From NCBI GenBank assembly GCA_016708315.1, contig JADJGC010000003.1:248001-312000 (forward strand): a stretch of DNA of 64,000 nucleotides, read 5' to 3'. The position numbers and the translations under genes were made by a program. Below are positions 53,337 to 62,892 of this stretch, piece after piece. Source of the DNA: a bacterium (GTDB lineage Bacteria > Zixibacteria > MSB-5A5 > CAIYYT01). The first letter of the stretch is position 1; every line of letters begins with the position of its first letter. The notes under the pieces are model-generated. The model saw only the letters and a program-made list of their open reading frames with translations, searched no databases and was not told where the DNA came from.

Positions 53337-55856
53337 TTGTCCATTTCCGTTGGGAATTTTGATATCAAAAAAGTTGATCGGCTGAACCTCGGTTTGGGGC
53401 TACTGGTTTTCTTCCTGTCCTTCATCGTTTACATGATGACAGTACAGCGCACGTTCTCATTTTGGGACTGCGGTGAATTTGTAGCGTGTTCATACATACT
53501 GGGAGTACCCCATCCGCCCGGAACACCGCTGTTTATTCTGATAGGCCGCATCTTCTCAATGATTCCATTTTCCGACGACATTGGATTTCGAATCAACATT
53601 CTCTCGGTTCTGAGTACGGCGCTGGCGTCAATGTTCGGCTACTTCGCGATTGTAAAGATTGTCCGCGAGTGGTTCGGCGAAAAGGTCGAAGGTATTCGTC
53701 AGATCGGAATGTATACCGGAGCCGTTGTCGGCGCGTTGTTAATGTCATTCTCAACAACTAACTGGAACTCAGCGGTCGAGGCAGAGGTCTATGGGCCGTC
53801 GATGCTAATGATCACATTGTTGATCTGGTTGACACTCATTTGGTCTGATAAGCGCGGTACTGTTGAAGCTACGCGTTATCTTGTTCTGATATTCTTCCTA
53901 GCGGTACTTTCGACCGCGATTCACCTGACGGTCTATCTGATCATGCCGTTCATAATGCTAATGATTTTGCTTCTGGATGAATCGTTACGAAAGAATTGGC
54001 TGTTCTTGGTGACCGCATTAATACTGCTCTGGCCGGTCAAGTCATTGGTTGAATTCATGTATATAGGCGGAGCCTGGGCTGCAGTTGTTGCGTTGATATA
54101 CTTCGTTTCGCGGGACAAGCGGCTATCGACCATGCCCTTTATGATCATGATTGCGGCAGGCATTGCTTTCAGCAGCCAGTTCTATATTCCGATTAGGGCT
54201 GCCGAGAAGCCGGCGATTAATGAGAATGCTCCCTACACTTGGCAGACCTTTGAGGATTTCCTTGAGCGCAAACAGTATGGGCAGATGTCGATGACGGAGC
54301 GCATGTTTACTCGTCGCGGAAGTTGGGCAAATCAGTTTGGCACACATCCGCGCATGGGATTCTGGGGATTTTTCCACGATCAGTATGGAGTCTCCGGCAA
54401 AGGTTTCTTGCTCTTCTTGTTCCCAATTGGGCTTCTGGGGCTGTTGGAACCGATTATGCGAAAATGGCAGAAGGGTTTGCCCTTCTTCCTGATGGTTCTG
54501 GCGGCGACAGTGGGGCTCGTGATTTACATGAATTTCGCGGACGGGACACTTCCCAATGTCTTGCCCGGCGATGACGCCGGGTTGGAAGTCCGAGATCGAG
54601 ACTATTTCTGGCAGCCGGGTTTCATCCTGTTTGCCATGGCTATCGGTATGGGAATTGTTGCGTTGTGGGACCTGGCATACAATTTCTTCAGTAAGCGCGG
54701 GATGGAAAAACTAACTCTGGCTTTGCTCGCGTTCCTGATTCTTCCAATCAATGCTGTGTTTGCGACATATCACGAGAACAATCGATCGAATAATTACATC
54801 TCGTACGACTATGCCTACAACTTGTTAATGTCGGCAGACTCTAACGCAGTAGTATTCACCAACGGCGACAATGATACATTTCCGGTGTGGGCGCTGCAGG
54901 AAGTTTACGGTATTCGCAAAGATGTCAAGATTGCGAATCTGTCGCTGCTCAATACTGACTGGTATATTAAGCAGTTAAAGAACGAGATGGGAGTTCCCAT
55001 CAGTCTTTCTGACGCACAAATCTCTGCCATGAGGCATGAGCGTTATCCTGATGGACGTATTCGCCGCGTTCAAGATCAGATGATCGATAACATCATTGAA
55101 ACGGCGAAGTTTCAGACTCCGGTGCATTTTGCAGTGACTGTTTCGCAGGACAATCGCATTTATCGGATGCAGCCAATTGAAGATCATTTGGAGATGAAAG
55201 GCATGATGTTCCGATTGAAACGCGAGACTGGAACGAACATGATCGACCTTGATGCAACTATCGATCTTTACTCCAATGTCTTTAAATACAGAGGCGTTGC
55301 CGATTCAACAGTCTACAAGGACGAGAATGCATTCCGGCTTACGAATAATTACTCTGCTGGTTTCCTTTATACCGCCGAGGAACTACGCAAGCGCGGCGAT
55401 ACGCAGAAGGCAATTGACATGGTAAATCTTGCCATCAAGACAGTGCCGGGTGAATGGCGCAGCCAAGCGTACTTGATGCAGCTGTATGCTGATATGGATT
55501 CGCTGGACCGCGTGGCGGAATTGCTGAAGACCGCGCCACCGGAACTGGATCCGAAGACAATGTGGCAGACGCTTGCGAGCGATTTGTATCGTCGAGGTCT
55601 GCGCGACAAGGCGATTGACATGCTCAATGACCGACTTACTGAAGACCCGCATTTTGATGGCGCATACAAGCAGCTGTTAAGCATCTACTTCAAGGAGTCA
55701 ATGACCGACAGCATGGAAAAGCTGCTTGATCGCTGGATTGCCAATAATCCATCCGACACTGAAGCGATAAGCGCCATGAAGGATGTTCAGGAACTGAAGC
55801 AGGCCGAATCGGGTGTTAAACTGCGGCAGTTGGATGTCCCGGACACTTCGAAGTAG
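53337..55856 (+). CDS. DUF2723 membrane protein (putative glycosyltransferase) with TPR-like C-terminus
   Basis: 839 aa. Start is TTG 53337, five bases after GAGGAGG. The N-terminal 450 residues have around ten membrane helices with the DUF2723 signature FSFWDCGEFVACSYILGVPHPPG. DNDTFPVWALQE follows in the soluble part, and a helical TPR-like region (DTQKAIDMVNLAIKTVPGEW) makes up the end. DUF2723 proteins are thought to be GT-C-fold transferases, common in Bacteroidetes and relatives; the substrate is unknown. Confidence 0.85.
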   Translation: MSISVGNFDIKKVDRLNLGLGLLVFFLSFIVYMMTVQRTFSFWDCGEFVACSYILGVPHPPGTPLFILIGRIFSMIPFSDDIGFRINILSVLSTALASMFGYFAIVKIVREWFGEKVEGIRQIGMYTGAVVGALLMSFSTTNWNSAVEAEVYGPSMLMITLLIWLTLIWSDKRGTVEATRYLVLIFFLAVLSTAIHLTVYLIMPFIMLMILLLDESLRKNWLFLVTALILLWPVKSLVEFMYIGGAWAAVVALIYFVSRDKRLSTMPFMIMIAAGIAFSSQFYIPIRAAEKPAINENAPYTWQTFEDFLERKQYGQMSMTERMFTRRGSWANQFGTHPRMGFWGFFHDQYGVSGKGFLLFLFPIGLLGLLEPIMRKWQKGLPFFLMVLAATVGLVIYMNFADGTLPNVLPGDDAGLEVRDRDYFWQPGFILFAMAIGMGIVALWDLAYNFFSKRGMEKLTLALLAFLILPINAVFATYHENNRSNNYISYDYAYNLLMSADSNAVVFTNGDNDTFPVWALQEVYGIRKDVKIANLSLLNTDWYIKQLKNEMGVPISLSDAQISAMRHERYPDGRIRRVQDQMIDNIIETAKFQTPVHFAVTVSQDNRIYRMQPIEDHLEMKGMMFRLKRETGTNMIDLDATIDLYSNVFKYRGVADSTVYKDENAFRLTNNYSAGFLYTAEELRKRGDTQKAIDMVNLAIKTVPGEWRSQAYLMQLYADMDSLDRVAELLKTAPPELDPKTMWQTLASDLYRRGLRDKAIDMLNDRLTEDPHFDGAYKQLLSIYFKESMTDSMEKLLDRWIANNPSDTEAISAMKDVQELKQAESGVKLRQLDVPDTSK

Positions 55857-55870
55857 GCTGCGGACTTAGT

Positions 55871-56995
55871 TTGCGAATTCTGGCTGTCAATTGGCAGGAT
55901 ACTACGAATCCACTCGCTGGTGGAGCAGAAATTCATCTTGAAGAGATACTCAAGAGAGTTGTTGCTTGGGGGCACCATGTTACATTTGCCTGCTCGAACT
56001 ATCCCAATGGTTTGGAGCAGGAGCAGCGCGATGGGATGTCAATTCGTCGGCGTGGTTCACGCCAGAATTTCAATTTTGTCGCCCCGTTCTTAGTCAAGAA
56101 CCTTCTGGATGAATCACAATTTGATCTCATCGTCGAAGATATCAATAAGATACCATTCTACTTGCCACTGTGGTATGATCTGCCTCACTTGGCAGTAATC
56201 CCGCATCTCTTCGGAAAGAACATCTATCAAGAAGCGAACGCGGTGATTGCAAGCTATGTCTATTTTGCAGAGAAACCGATTCCACGCGTGTACGCGAAGT
56301 CTCATTTCCTGGCAATTAGCGACTCGACCCGCGACGATCTTGTAACAAGGGGCATTCGTCGGGAGAAAATCGATGTAGCTGAGTGCGGCGTCGATCATTC
56401 CGCCTATAAGGTCGATCCGTTGTCGCAAAGATACGATCAGCCGACAATACTCTACCTCGGAAGGCTGAAAAAGTATAAGTCCGTTCACCACCTGATCTCC
56501 GCTCTGCCGTTCGTCAGACAAAGAATAGCGAATGCTCGTTTATTGATAGTCGGAGGCGGTGACTATCTTCGTGAATTGAAGTCACTGACTCAGGAATTGG
56601 GATTGAATGACGCCGTTGAGTTTGCGGGATTTGTTTCGGAAGAACAGAAACTTGAATACTTGCGCAGATCACACGTTTCTATTTATCCTTCTCCCAAGGA
56701 GGGTTGGGGCATAACGAACATCGAGGCAAATGCCTGCGGAACACCGGTTGTTGCTGCCGATTCACCGGGGCTAAGAGATTCTGTCAGCCCGGAAGTGTCA
56801 GGATTGTTGTATGAGTATGGAAACATCGAGGGACTTGCAGCACAGATTAGCAGGCTCCTCAGCGACAAAGCACTTTACGAACGAATGAGTCAGTCGGCAG
56901 TGACATGGGCAAAGAGATTCACGTGGGACGACTGCGCACAGCGGTCTTTTGCCGCGATGGAACGCACCGTTTCTGAATGGAGAGACCGTGGGTAA
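55871..56995 (+). CDS. glycosyltransferase family 4
   Basis: 374 aa from TTG 55871, 14 bases after the DUF2723 gene. The N-terminal domain opens MRILAVNWQDTTNPLAGGAEIHL and the C-terminal one has LYLGRLKKYKSVHHLISAL, the nucleotide-sugar loop and a Glu-rich EGWGITNIEANACGTPVVA. A GT-B retaining enzyme; donor and acceptor unknown. The next gene overlaps its stop by eight bases. Confidence 0.87.
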   Translation: MRILAVNWQDTTNPLAGGAEIHLEEILKRVVAWGHHVTFACSNYPNGLEQEQRDGMSIRRRGSRQNFNFVAPFLVKNLLDESQFDLIVEDINKIPFYLPLWYDLPHLAVIPHLFGKNIYQEANAVIASYVYFAEKPIPRVYAKSHFLAISDSTRDDLVTRGIRREKIDVAECGVDHSAYKVDPLSQRYDQPTILYLGRLKKYKSVHHLISALPFVRQRIANARLLIVGGGDYLRELKSLTQELGLNDAVEFAGFVSEEQKLEYLRRSHVSIYPSPKEGWGITNIEANACGTPVVAADSPGLRDSVSPEVSGLLYEYGNIEGLAAQISRLLSDKALYERMSQSAVTWAKRFTWDDCAQRSFAAMERTVSEWRDRG

Positions 56996-57995
56996 AAAGC
57001 TGCTGATTACGTTCGGAATTCTAATTGCGGCATTCTTCTTATACTTGTTTGTCGAAAAGATTGAATGGGACCGCGTAATCTCAGCAATACGACAGGCCAA
57101 CTACTGGTGGCTGATTCCGAATGTCGCCATGATATTTGCCTCAATGGCGCTAAGAGCATGGCGGTGGGGGATAATGGTTAACCCCCTGAAGAAGTGCTCG
57201 TTTCGCGGGCTATATGCCGCGACGATGATCGGATTTATGGCTTCGAACATCTTGCCGGCGCGCTTGGGAGAATTGGCGCGGCCATTGTCGCTTGGCAAGA
57301 TTGAAGATGTTTCTCGCTCTGCGGCAATGGCGACGACGTTGATCGAACGCGTGTTCGACCTGTTGACTCTTCTTGCATTGTTCACACTGATAATTCTATT
57401 TAAGGAATTCCCGGCTTCTGTGGCAGAAGATCTGGGACATCTGGAGACTGCCGGATGGTTGTTTCTCGGCGTCACGATGTTCGCGGTGATGATCTTGACA
57501 CTACTGAAGTTTCGCACTCAAGCTACACTCGGGGTACTAAATCGGATTCTCCACATTTTCCCGCAACGAATCAAAGAAGTCGGCAGCGACTTGTTGGTTA
57601 AGTTTGCGTCCGGTCTGGAAGTACTTTCTGATCCAAAATCGGTGCTTCTGATTTCGGCACAATCGGCGCTATTGTGGGTCGTGATGGCCCTCTCGAATTA
57701 CTTCATATTCCTGGCATTTGACATGAGTTTCTTGCCACTGGACGCTTCGTTCGTGGTGTTGGCGGTCGTGTCAGTGGGAATTATGCTGCCAAATGCGCCG
57801 GGATTTATCGGACCATACCAATACTTAACAGTGTTGAGCTTGAGTCTTTACGGGGTCGACAAGGATACTGCGGCTGCCTGTAGTATCGTCATGTGGGCAA
57901 CGCAATACTTCACCATTACGATTGCCGGCCTGTACCATCTTAAGCAAGAGCATCTCTCTCTCAAAGAAGTTGAACGCGAGCCGGTCAACGACTGA
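56988..57995 (+). CDS. UPF0104/LPG-synthase-TM family membrane protein (flippase-like)
   Basis: 335 aa from GTG 56988, after GGAGAG; upstream residues overlap the GT4 gene. About eight membrane helices, with the family's RAWRWGIM, GFMASNILPARLGELARPL and PGFIGPYQYLTV. It lacks the C-terminal lysyl-transferase domain of MprF. Such proteins may move lipid-linked material. Its overlap with a glycosyltransferase suggests work on a glycolipid. Confidence 0.83.
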   Translation: MGKKLLITFGILIAAFFLYLFVEKIEWDRVISAIRQANYWWLIPNVAMIFASMALRAWRWGIMVNPLKKCSFRGLYAATMIGFMASNILPARLGELARPLSLGKIEDVSRSAAMATTLIERVFDLLTLLALFTLIILFKEFPASVAEDLGHLETAGWLFLGVTMFAVMILTLLKFRTQATLGVLNRILHIFPQRIKEVGSDLLVKFASGLEVLSDPKSVLLISAQSALLWVVMALSNYFIFLAFDMSFLPLDASFVVLAVVSVGIMLPNAPGFIGPYQYLTVLSLSLYGVDKDTAAACSIVMWATQYFTITIAGLYHLKQEHLSLKEVEREPVND

Positions 57996-58011
57996 GTTCT
58001 CCAAACAACAC

Positions 58012-58039
58012 AAAAAAAGCCGCGTCTTTTGAACGCGGC
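58012..58039 (-). terminator. rho-independent terminator of the cohesin/dockerin gene
   Basis: On the minus strand GCCGCGT pairs with ACGCGGC, followed by TTTTTTT (58012-58018). It lies 31 bases past the stop of the gene at 58070-58945. Confidence 0.88.
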
Positions 58040-58069
58040 CTCCAAGTGCAAGGAAGTGAACGTAGCGTC

Positions 58070-58945
58070 TTACTCGTGCCCTTGTAATTCCAAGAAAAGA
58101 TAATTTACCAGGAAGACAGCGTCAGCAATAGTAGCCTGGTTGTCGCCGTCATAATCTCCGTGAAGGTAGTCCTTTGGACTGCTGCCGCCGCCGAAGATAT
58201 AGTTAATCATGTAGAGTATGTCCGCGATGTTGAAGCGGTTGTCTCCATTGATATCACCGTAGACTCCATACGTACCGCTGATCTCAACGCCTCCATTCTG
58301 AGTGTTGATTGCGCGAATCGGCACAACCGCACCGGGTACGATGCAACCGGCGATTGTCCCGCCCAAATTCGGGTCGGTGCCGGTGATTTCGTTTGCCTGG
58401 TAGTCGTATGCGAATCGGCCATGCCAAACGGTGTCCTGAGCGGTCGATTCCAAGGTATTGCTTGTGCAGTCAATCCAGTAAAATTGTACATCAGCACGTG
58501 TTCCCGCAAGAAGTGTATCGGGCAGAACATGAAAGTTCATTCTTGCCAAATCACCAGTGGGGGAGCTACAGGTGGGTGCACCGGGCACATTCGGGTCATC
58601 GGCAATTCCGTTTATCTCAACAGTCTGCAAAATACAGCCGCCACAGAGCGATTCTCCATAGCTGAAGGTATCCCAATTGCAGAAAGTCGGAATTACTCCA
58701 GGTTGAACGTTCACCAAGCGCAACTGCGATGGGTCATAAGCAACGAAAAGCTTGAATCTACCAAAGGTCTCGGAACCAGAGAGATAGTTTATTGACAATT
58801 CAATATTGTCGCCGATTTTGGCAATCGGTTGGTTCTCAATCGAGATCTCAAAAGGAGCCATAGGTTCGGCATTCAACGGAAGCACGAGGACAGAGATAAA
58901 CAGCAGTATTCCTGTCATGACCAAGCGACCGGCATTTGTCAGCAT
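58070..58945 (-). CDS. secreted protein with cohesin-like domain and dockerin-like repeats
   Basis: 291 aa. ATG 58945 follows GGAG; a signal peptide ends near LNAEP. Residues about 30-200 are cohesin-like (IELSINYLSGSETFGRFKLFVAYDPSQLRLV) with six or so cysteines. The end has two dockerin-like Ca loops, GDINGDNRFNIADILYMINYIFGGG and GDYDGDNQATIADAVFLVNYLF. There is no C-terminal sorting domain. The cohesin part resembles that of the protein at 160. Function unknown. Confidence 0.8.
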   Translation of the reverse strand: MLTNAGRLVMTGILLFISVLVLPLNAEPMAPFEISIENQPIAKIGDNIELSINYLSGSETFGRFKLFVAYDPSQLRLVNVQPGVIPTFCNWDTFSYGESLCGGCILQTVEINGIADDPNVPGAPTCSSPTGDLARMNFHVLPDTLLAGTRADVQFYWIDCTSNTLESTAQDTVWHGRFAYDYQANEITGTDPNLGGTIAGCIVPGAVVPIRAINTQNGGVEISGTYGVYGDINGDNRFNIADILYMINYIFGGGSSPKDYLHGDYDGDNQATIADAVFLVNYLFLELQGHE

Positions 58946-59139
58946 ATCACTCCGTGAAGTAAACGGTTTAAGCCCCAGACAAGTATTTACCCCGCGTGAA
59001 TATAAGCTGTTCCCCTTAATAGTAAAGCGGAATTTTGAAGCTGTTCAAAGATTGGGCGACTTGTTGGGTTTGAAGGGTCAAATCAAGCGTCAGTCGCAAG
59101 TCGTTGTCGTGCAATGCGAGGCCGCCTGGCAGATCAACC

Positions 59140-60519
59140 TTATGATGAGGGCTGATCTGGTTGGTGCTTGGCAAGCTCGCTAATGACGTACGGCATCTTC
59201 CCGGCTTCAGTAAAAGGGGGCTTGTCCAGTATTTCGACATCGATTTCGAAATATCCGCTTAGGCAGTCTTTCGCCAGTCGCTTGAGGTGATTTTCATCTC
59301 GGACTTGGTCATAGCTCTTATTCGGGAAAATCCGGACTATTATTCTGTCGATTTGGCGCTGGACAACCTGAATGTAGTCTGCCCCAAAGAAGCCATTTCG
59401 AGAGAGATAGGTATCGAGGTGACAGTTCACAAAACCGTCGCGAGTGACAAGCACATCTTTGCCCCGGCCCCCAAGAATCTCCATTGTAGGGTGAGGGATA
59501 CTACAAACTGAGCAAGTCCCGAGTGGCTTGCCAAGGTCGCCAGTGTCATATCGGAGAAGCGGGATAGAGTAGTTTTCGAGTGAAGTAGAAATGATCGAGC
59601 CCGTCTCGCCGATTTCGCTATGGCGTGAGCCGGTCACAAATTCGACGTAACCAAACTCCGGATTGATGTGGTAGTTGCCGCAGTTCAGTTGAGTTACTGC
59701 CAAAGTGTTTTCGCGGTTACCATAGTAGTCGAAGACCTGGGCACCGAAGTATTCTTTGAATTTCTCAACATGGTGCGGATACAACTTCTCAGAGTAACTG
59801 TAAATAATCGGAATCGGAATCGGCTTAACGCCTGCACGCTCTGACTGCAAGCAGAATGTAAATAGCGCCGATGGGTGGCCCACCAACATCTTGGGTCGCC
59901 GATCGGCGAGAGCGCCATAGATGTGCATGAAATCGTGAGGATTCAAGTGGAATGAGTTCAGCCAGAGGTTGTTTTCCAGCAGGTCTTCATGCGTGTACTG
60001 GTGCTTTTGTGGGAAGTCGAGCGGTCTTCCAAGGGTGGCGCGAGCGTCCTTGAAGAAGTAACCACAGGCATTGTAGTGTCTCCAGACAATAGCCTTGCGA
60101 AGCGCTTCATGTGATTGACTGCGATAGAGCTTGAGCGGGAATCCGGTCGTGCCGGATGTGACTGTTTTTATCGGGTTTGTCTCAGAGAAATTGCGCGGTT
60201 TCATCCTTTCCAAGTTCTCGCGAACAATCAGACGATTGGTCGTTGGTAACGTCAAGTAATCAGCCGGAGTCTTAATGTCTTCGGGGCGGCAGCCTAAGTC
60301 ATCAAGAAGAACTCGATAATATTCAGTGTTGTGGTAGGCGAAGTGTATGAGTGCCGTGAGGCGACTCCACACATACTCATCAAGTTGTTCCTGACTGAAC
60401 GTAAGTGATAGTTTTACGAAACGGAATTTCTCGCGAAATTCATGGCCGTAGCTGACGGGTATAGGAGTTAGTCTGTACCGCCAACGCAGGGATTTTTTAA
60501 CGGAATCGAGAATCTTCAT
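59140..60519 (-). CDS. CapK/PaaK-like adenylate-forming enzyme (second of two)
   Basis: 459 aa. The adenylate-forming fold is shown by TVTSGTTGFPLKLYRS (P-loop), YSYSEKLYPHHVEKF, DYYGNREN and LLRYDTGDLGKPLG, followed by a CSVC pair and GGRGKDVLV. This resembles phenylacetate-CoA ligase relatives annotated CapK in polysaccharide gene clusters; the acid activated is unknown. It overlaps the paralogue upstream by four bases. Confidence 0.82.
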   Translation of the reverse strand: MKILDSVKKSLRWRYRLTPIPVSYGHEFREKFRFVKLSLTFSQEQLDEYVWSRLTALIHFAYHNTEYYRVLLDDLGCRPEDIKTPADYLTLPTTNRLIVRENLERMKPRNFSETNPIKTVTSGTTGFPLKLYRSQSHEALRKAIVWRHYNACGYFFKDARATLGRPLDFPQKHQYTHEDLLENNLWLNSFHLNPHDFMHIYGALADRRPKMLVGHPSALFTFCLQSERAGVKPIPIPIIYSYSEKLYPHHVEKFKEYFGAQVFDYYGNRENTLAVTQLNCGNYHINPEFGYVEFVTGSRHSEIGETGSIISTSLENYSIPLLRYDTGDLGKPLGTCSVCSIPHPTMEILGGRGKDVLVTRDGFVNCHLDTYLSRNGFFGADYIQVVQRQIDRIIVRIFPNKSYDQVRDENHLKRLAKDCLSGYFEIDVEILDKPPFTEAGKMPYVISELAKHQPDQPSS

Positions 60520-61928
60520 TTCAACTGCGATTCGAGATATTCGGCGCCAAGGCGAGAAACGACTTTGGACTTCTTGAATCCTTGCGTCTGAGGAATATGA
60601 TCGACGTATTCGACGCGAATATCAAATAATCCTTTAGTCGCGTCCTTTAGGTGGCCCACTAATATTGGCTCGTCGCGTTCAAGCACGAAGTCACTGCCGA
60701 CTACCATTCGCAGAACCAGGGTGTCAATGTCGATTTGCTCGACCTGGATGTCGTCCGGCATTTCGATCCCGTGCTTGTGCAGGATATCGTCAAATTGACA
60801 GTGAAGCAGACCTTGTTTGGAAACGAGGAAGTTCTTGTCGCGGCCCCCAACGAACTGAATTGTCGGATGGTTGATCTGACAGTTGCCGCAAGGCTTGATT
60901 TCGGTGGCAAGATCTGCACAATCGTATCGGAGCACCGGCATTGCATAGTTAATCAGGTTGGTTCCGATTACGCGGTTGAGAGCCTGTCCTTCAAATACGC
61001 TGGGAGATGGTGTCAACTCCATATAGACAAATTCAGAATTAATGTGGTAGTGCTTGCAAGGGAACTGAGAAGCACTGATGGAGTTTTCGCGATTACCAAA
61101 GTGGTCGTAGACGTTCGGCCCAATTTGGCGAGAGATGATCGCTCGCGTCGCCTTGCTTAAGACTTCGGAATAGACGTATGTAACCGGCAAGTTAAGTGGA
61201 GGGAGATTGACCTCTTCCATCGATTTGCCCAATGTTGCTAATGCCACAGGATGAGCATAGAACATCACCGGGTTGAACCGCTTTATGAGATCATGTATGG
61301 CTTTCGCGGTAGCGGCGCCAAGGAATCTGCCATTGATCATTACCAAATTGTCAATTGGCTCATACTTGTATAGCAGGTCGGCTTCGGAATCGACAAAGGC
61401 AACGTTAAGAGAAACTCTCGGTTGCTTGAAATGATATCCGATCTGATTGAAATGACGCCAAAGAACCGCCCGACGGAAACTCTCAGTATACCAACTGCGG
61501 TAGAACTTCAGGACTCGGCCGCTTGAACCGGAAGTTGAGGCGGGCGAGCCCCGATGGAGTTTAAGCTCAGTTGAAGTGAAGTCAGCCAAATTCTGGTCAA
61601 TATTGGTTCTTGAGACAATTGGGAGTCTTTTGAAATCCTCCCAGTTGCGAATATCACTCGCCGAGATCTTCTGATCGCTGAACCACCTCTGATAGAAGGG
61701 AACAGTCTTGCTCGCATGGGCGATGAGGTCTGAAACCTTGCGCCACTGGTAGTTGTCAATCTCTTCGGTCGTCCAATAGAGCGACTTGCCCAAGAGCGTA
61801 TAGTACTCTTGGAATTCCGGACCAAAATGTGCCGGAATTGATCGCAGTTTCCAACGTAGTCGCCATGGTTTTTTGACGAAGGATTGCCACTCGAAACTAT
61901 CCTGAGGGAATCGATATTGTTCAGACAC
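60516..61928 (-). CDS. CapK/PaaK-like adenylate-forming enzyme (first of two)
   Basis: 470 aa from GTG 61928. It shares the plan of its neighbour: STSGSSGRVLKFYRS, YVYSEVLSKATRAII, DHFGNRENS, VLRYDCADLATEIKPCGNCQ and GGRDKNFLV. The two are probably a tandem duplication that has drifted apart, since the motif residues agree but long parts do not. No carrier protein gene is nearby. Confidence 0.82.
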   Translation of the reverse strand: MSEQYRFPQDSFEWQSFVKKPWRLRWKLRSIPAHFGPEFQEYYTLLGKSLYWTTEEIDNYQWRKVSDLIAHASKTVPFYQRWFSDQKISASDIRNWEDFKRLPIVSRTNIDQNLADFTSTELKLHRGSPASTSGSSGRVLKFYRSWYTESFRRAVLWRHFNQIGYHFKQPRVSLNVAFVDSEADLLYKYEPIDNLVMINGRFLGAATAKAIHDLIKRFNPVMFYAHPVALATLGKSMEEVNLPPLNLPVTYVYSEVLSKATRAIISRQIGPNVYDHFGNRENSISASQFPCKHYHINSEFVYMELTPSPSVFEGQALNRVIGTNLINYAMPVLRYDCADLATEIKPCGNCQINHPTIQFVGGRDKNFLVSKQGLLHCQFDDILHKHGIEMPDDIQVEQIDIDTLVLRMVVGSDFVLERDEPILVGHLKDATKGLFDIRVEYVDHIPQTQGFKKSKVVSRLGAEYLESQLK

Positions 61929-62041
61929 TTGTTCTACGCCTGGTTAAGATGCAAATCTCGATTAGAGGTTATACCGCTGAATCCAATTGAAACTTCAGAA
62001 ACGTACACTCTGCGCCAAACTTACCTGATAGGGTAGGTGAT

Positions 62042-62767
62042 TCAAGCAAAAACTTTTCTGACGACTGCTGGAAGTTCACGCCAATCCGACACGATAAAAT
62101 CCGGTTCGTAGCCGTTTGTTGTTTCCGCGTGGCATCCGGTATAGAGCACAGAGGTTATACCAAGAGCCTTGGCGCCACGGACATCGTGGGTCGGTAGGTC
62201 GCCGCAATGGATTGCATTGGAGGGATCGACACCCAGTTTATTCATGACGTTTTCGAACTGGAGAGCGTGAGGCTTGGCGCGACCGGTTTCGTCGGAAAAA
62301 GAGAATGCGGAAAAATAGTCCAAGACACCGTGTGCCTGCATGTGCTTTCGCAAGACTCGTCCGGGCGTGTATCCTGTATCGGAGACGATTCCCAACAAGT
62401 AGTCGCGACTTAGTTGTTCGAGAACTGGTGGCAGGTTCTCGGTCAATTTCGGGTCCAGCATCAATCCCATTTCCTCGAATTCTTGCGACAGGTGGGCGAA
62501 TGACTTGGTATCAATTGGTACTCCCAATTGGTCGAATACCCAAGTCAGGCGTTCACTTACAATTGGAGTTCGTTGTTCCCGATGATAGATGTCAAGAAAC
62601 CACGGGCGAGAGGCTTCAAAAGCCTCGTCAACTGAATTCGCCGGGTCATAATACTCTCGTTCCGTCAGGAAGGTCTTCACCAATTGCTTTCGCGCCTCAA
62701 ATGTCTCGCGTTCCTTCATATCGTGAAAGAGGGTCTGCCAGAAGTCGAAAAGTATAGCCTGTTTCAT
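62042..62767 (-). CDS. HAD-superfamily hydrolase
   Basis: 241 aa from ATG 62767, after AAGG; upstream codons are not HAD-like. Motif I is ILFDFWQTLF: the second Asp of DxDxT is replaced by Trp, as in haloacid dehalogenase-like members. GIVSDTGYTPGRVLRKH (motif II) and GRAKPHALQFENVMNKLGV (motif III Lys) and HCGDLPTHDVRGAKALG (motif IV) follow. Substrate unknown. Confidence 0.82.
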   Translation of the reverse strand: MKQAILFDFWQTLFHDMKERETFEARKQLVKTFLTEREYYDPANSVDEAFEASRPWFLDIYHREQRTPIVSERLTWVFDQLGVPIDTKSFAHLSQEFEEMGLMLDPKLTENLPPVLEQLSRDYLLGIVSDTGYTPGRVLRKHMQAHGVLDYFSAFSFSDETGRAKPHALQFENVMNKLGVDPSNAIHCGDLPTHDVRGAKALGITSVLYTGCHAETTNGYEPDFIVSDWRELPAVVRKVFA

Positions 62768-62880
62768 TGGACCTTCATTCTCCAGTCGCTCAAGTCTCGG
62801 CCACTTCGGCTGCAATGTAGTATTGTACGTAATAGCCTGATATCTTCGCAATAGTGCTACAATGTCAAGCTGGAATAATA

Positions 62881-62886
62881 TATAAT
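62881..62886 (+). promoter_or_regulatory. -10 box six bases before GT2 start
   Basis: TATAAT at 62881-62886, then TCGCGT and the ATG of the GT2 gene at 62893. No good -35 is seen at 17 bases (CTACAA). Same spacing as the queF and msbA-like starts. Confidence 0.4.
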
Positions 62887-62892
62887 TCGCGT

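Noticed and set aside
58806..59183. 125-codon plus-strand frame opposite the cohesin/dockerin gene end
   Set aside because: It is largely the antisense of real genes, with no ribosome site or recognisable motif.
62042..62767. Dead HAD enzyme because of FDFWQT in place of DxDxT
   Set aside because: The nucleophile Asp is present and replacement of the second Asp is normal in dehalogenase-like HAD members, so loss of function cannot be claimed.
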